A stretch of 6,781 bases of DNA from Lentisphaeria bacterium (GTDB lineage: Bacteria; Verrucomicrobiota; Lentisphaeria; Oligosphaerales; Oligosphaeraceae). The notes below the pieces were generated by a model. It saw only the letters and a program-made list of their open reading frames with translations. It was not told the origin of the DNA and ran no database searches. The stretch spans positions 1 through 6,781 of the forward strand of contig JAEDNB010000114.1 in the NCBI GenBank assembly GCA_016302725.1, written 5' to 3'. The position numbers were made by a program, and so were the translations under genes. Positions 6,375-6,781 of this stretch are shown piece by piece (the stretch's first letter is position 1; each line of letters starts with the position of its first letter).

Positions 6375-6410
6375 TGTTGCAAGTTATTGCATATAAATAA
6401 GTTATAATAT
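6375..6410. promoter_or_regulatory. AT-rich island with TATAAT and two dyads
   Basis: Directly after the SNF2 stop the composition switches to about 80 % A+T. It holds a perfect -10 hexamer TATAAT (6403-6408, rightward), a dyad TGCAA-GTTA-TTGCA (6378-6391), a dyad TATAA-ATAAG-TTATA (6392-6406), and AAGTTAT repeated directly at 6381 and 6399. No -35 sits at 17 bases: TTGCAA (6377-6382) is 20 bases from the -10 and TTGCAT (6387-6392) only 10. A leftward TTGTTG-N17-TATATG combination is also possible on the other strand (6418 to 6391). It could be a promoter for the array region, a regulator site, or merely the 3' end of the helicase transcript. Confidence 0.35.
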
Positions 6411-6465
6411 CACAACAAAACACCCCACACAGAAAAACTAGAAGCAGTCAACAACGCCCGCCCCC
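6411..6465. other. A/C-rich, unstructured spacer before the repeat array
   Basis: This stretch is strongly A/C-biased on the + strand and very poor in T and G. It has no gene, hairpin or recognisable site. If the TATAAT at 6403-6408 is used, this would be the unstructured 5' end of the transcript. It bridges the AT-rich island and the GC-rich array. Confidence 0.5.
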
Positions 6466-6781
6466 ACGCCGCGGCACCACCGGGGGGCGAGCCACGGTGC
6501 CTGCACGGAAAGCCCGGGGGCGGCCCACGGCGGGATACCGCAGAAAGCCCGGGGGCAGGCCACGGCGCCTGCGCAACGGAAGGACAGGAGGCAGGCCACG
6601 GTGCCTGCGCAACGGAAGGACAGGAGGCGGGCCACGGCGAGATACCGCAGAAAGCCAGGAGGCAGGCCACGGCGCCTGCGCAACGGAAGGACAGGAGGCG
6701 GGCCACGGCGGGATACCGCAGAAAGCCCGGGGGCGGGACACGGCGGGATACCGCAGAAAGCCGGGGGCGGGACACGGCGGG
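6466..6781. repeat. Tandem-repeat array, about 35-bp units of two alternating types
   Basis: Units begin at 6491, 6524, 6559, 6595, 6631, 6666, 6702, 6737 and 6771 (the last is cut by the window end), with lengths 33, 35, 36, 36, 35, 36, 35 and 34. A degenerate partial unit seems to lie at 6466-6490. Every unit shares the core GCCACGG (GACACGG in the last two) preceded by G-rich GGGGCGG or GGAGGCRG. Two internal modules occur. Module A reads GGATACCGCAGAAAGCC with minor changes; module B reads CCTGCGCAACGGAAGGACA. The order is hybrid, A, B, B, A, B, A, A, then truncated. There are no unique spacers, so it is not a CRISPR array. Because units of 34, 35 and 36 bp shift frame, the open frames on the minus strand are not believable proteins. 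The right end is not in the window. Confidence 0.92.

Noticed and set aside
6410..6775. Minus-strand open frames rich in Pro, Arg, Ala and Cys over the repeat array
   Set aside because: All three minus frames are open because the repeat is GC-rich and lacks stop triplets; unit lengths of 33-36 bp shift the frame between copies, and no ribosome-binding site precedes any start.
6491..6781. CRISPR array
   Set aside because: Units are contiguous and both internal modules recur; there are no unique spacers and no cas genes in view.

Overview
The window is GC-rich (roughly 60-65 % by eye) chromosomal DNA from a bacterium. All recognised genes lie on the + strand. The layout is the 3' half of tRNA-Asp, a lysine 2,3-aminomutase (KamA) family radical-SAM gene, a very short ribosomal protein S21 gene (rpsU), a DUF1846/UPF0371 gene, an SNF2-family helicase, and a tandem-repeat array that runs off the right edge. 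The form of S21 (short, with an N-terminus of the MPEV-K-RKG type) and the mix of neighbours would fit the PVC superphylum (Verrucomicrobiota/Lentisphaerota-like). That placement is a guess from protein style, not a proof.

Left part (1-1264): the tRNA-Asp(GTC) remnant begins exactly at its anticodon and is closed by a strong intrinsic terminator. The kamA-like gene follows, starting at 152 behind a GGGGAG ribosome-binding site. It keeps the cluster cysteines, the PLP lysine and both lysine-binding aspartates of characterised lysine 2,3-aminomutases, but stops early and lacks most of the C-terminal zinc-site motif.

Middle part (1265-3371): a roughly 300-base intergenic region contains a plausible sigma-70-type promoter with an inverted repeat in its spacer, a leader with hairpins, and an exceptionally strong Shine-Dalgarno before the 53-codon rpsU. 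rpsU ends in a textbook terminator. The DUF1846 gene then starts without any Shine-Dalgarno, directly after a pyrimidine run.

Right part (3372-6781): 36 bases after DUF1846, and probably co-transcribed with it, is a 988-residue SNF2 ATPase with all helicase motifs but no N-terminal SWIM zinc finger. The 36-base gap is almost entirely a homopyrimidine tract that includes a perfect 21-nt mirror repeat (H-DNA type). After the helicase come a sharply AT-rich island with a perfect TATAAT and two small dyads, a T-poor A/C-rich stretch, and then at least eight tandem units of about 35 bp. These units are built from one shared core and two alternating modules.

The genes do not form a recognisable pathway: tRNA and rpsU are translation genes, KamA makes beta-lysine, and DUF1846 and SNF2 are conserved but of unclear physiological role. 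The least explained parts are the two-module repeat array with its AT-rich flank and the mirror repeat before the helicase.
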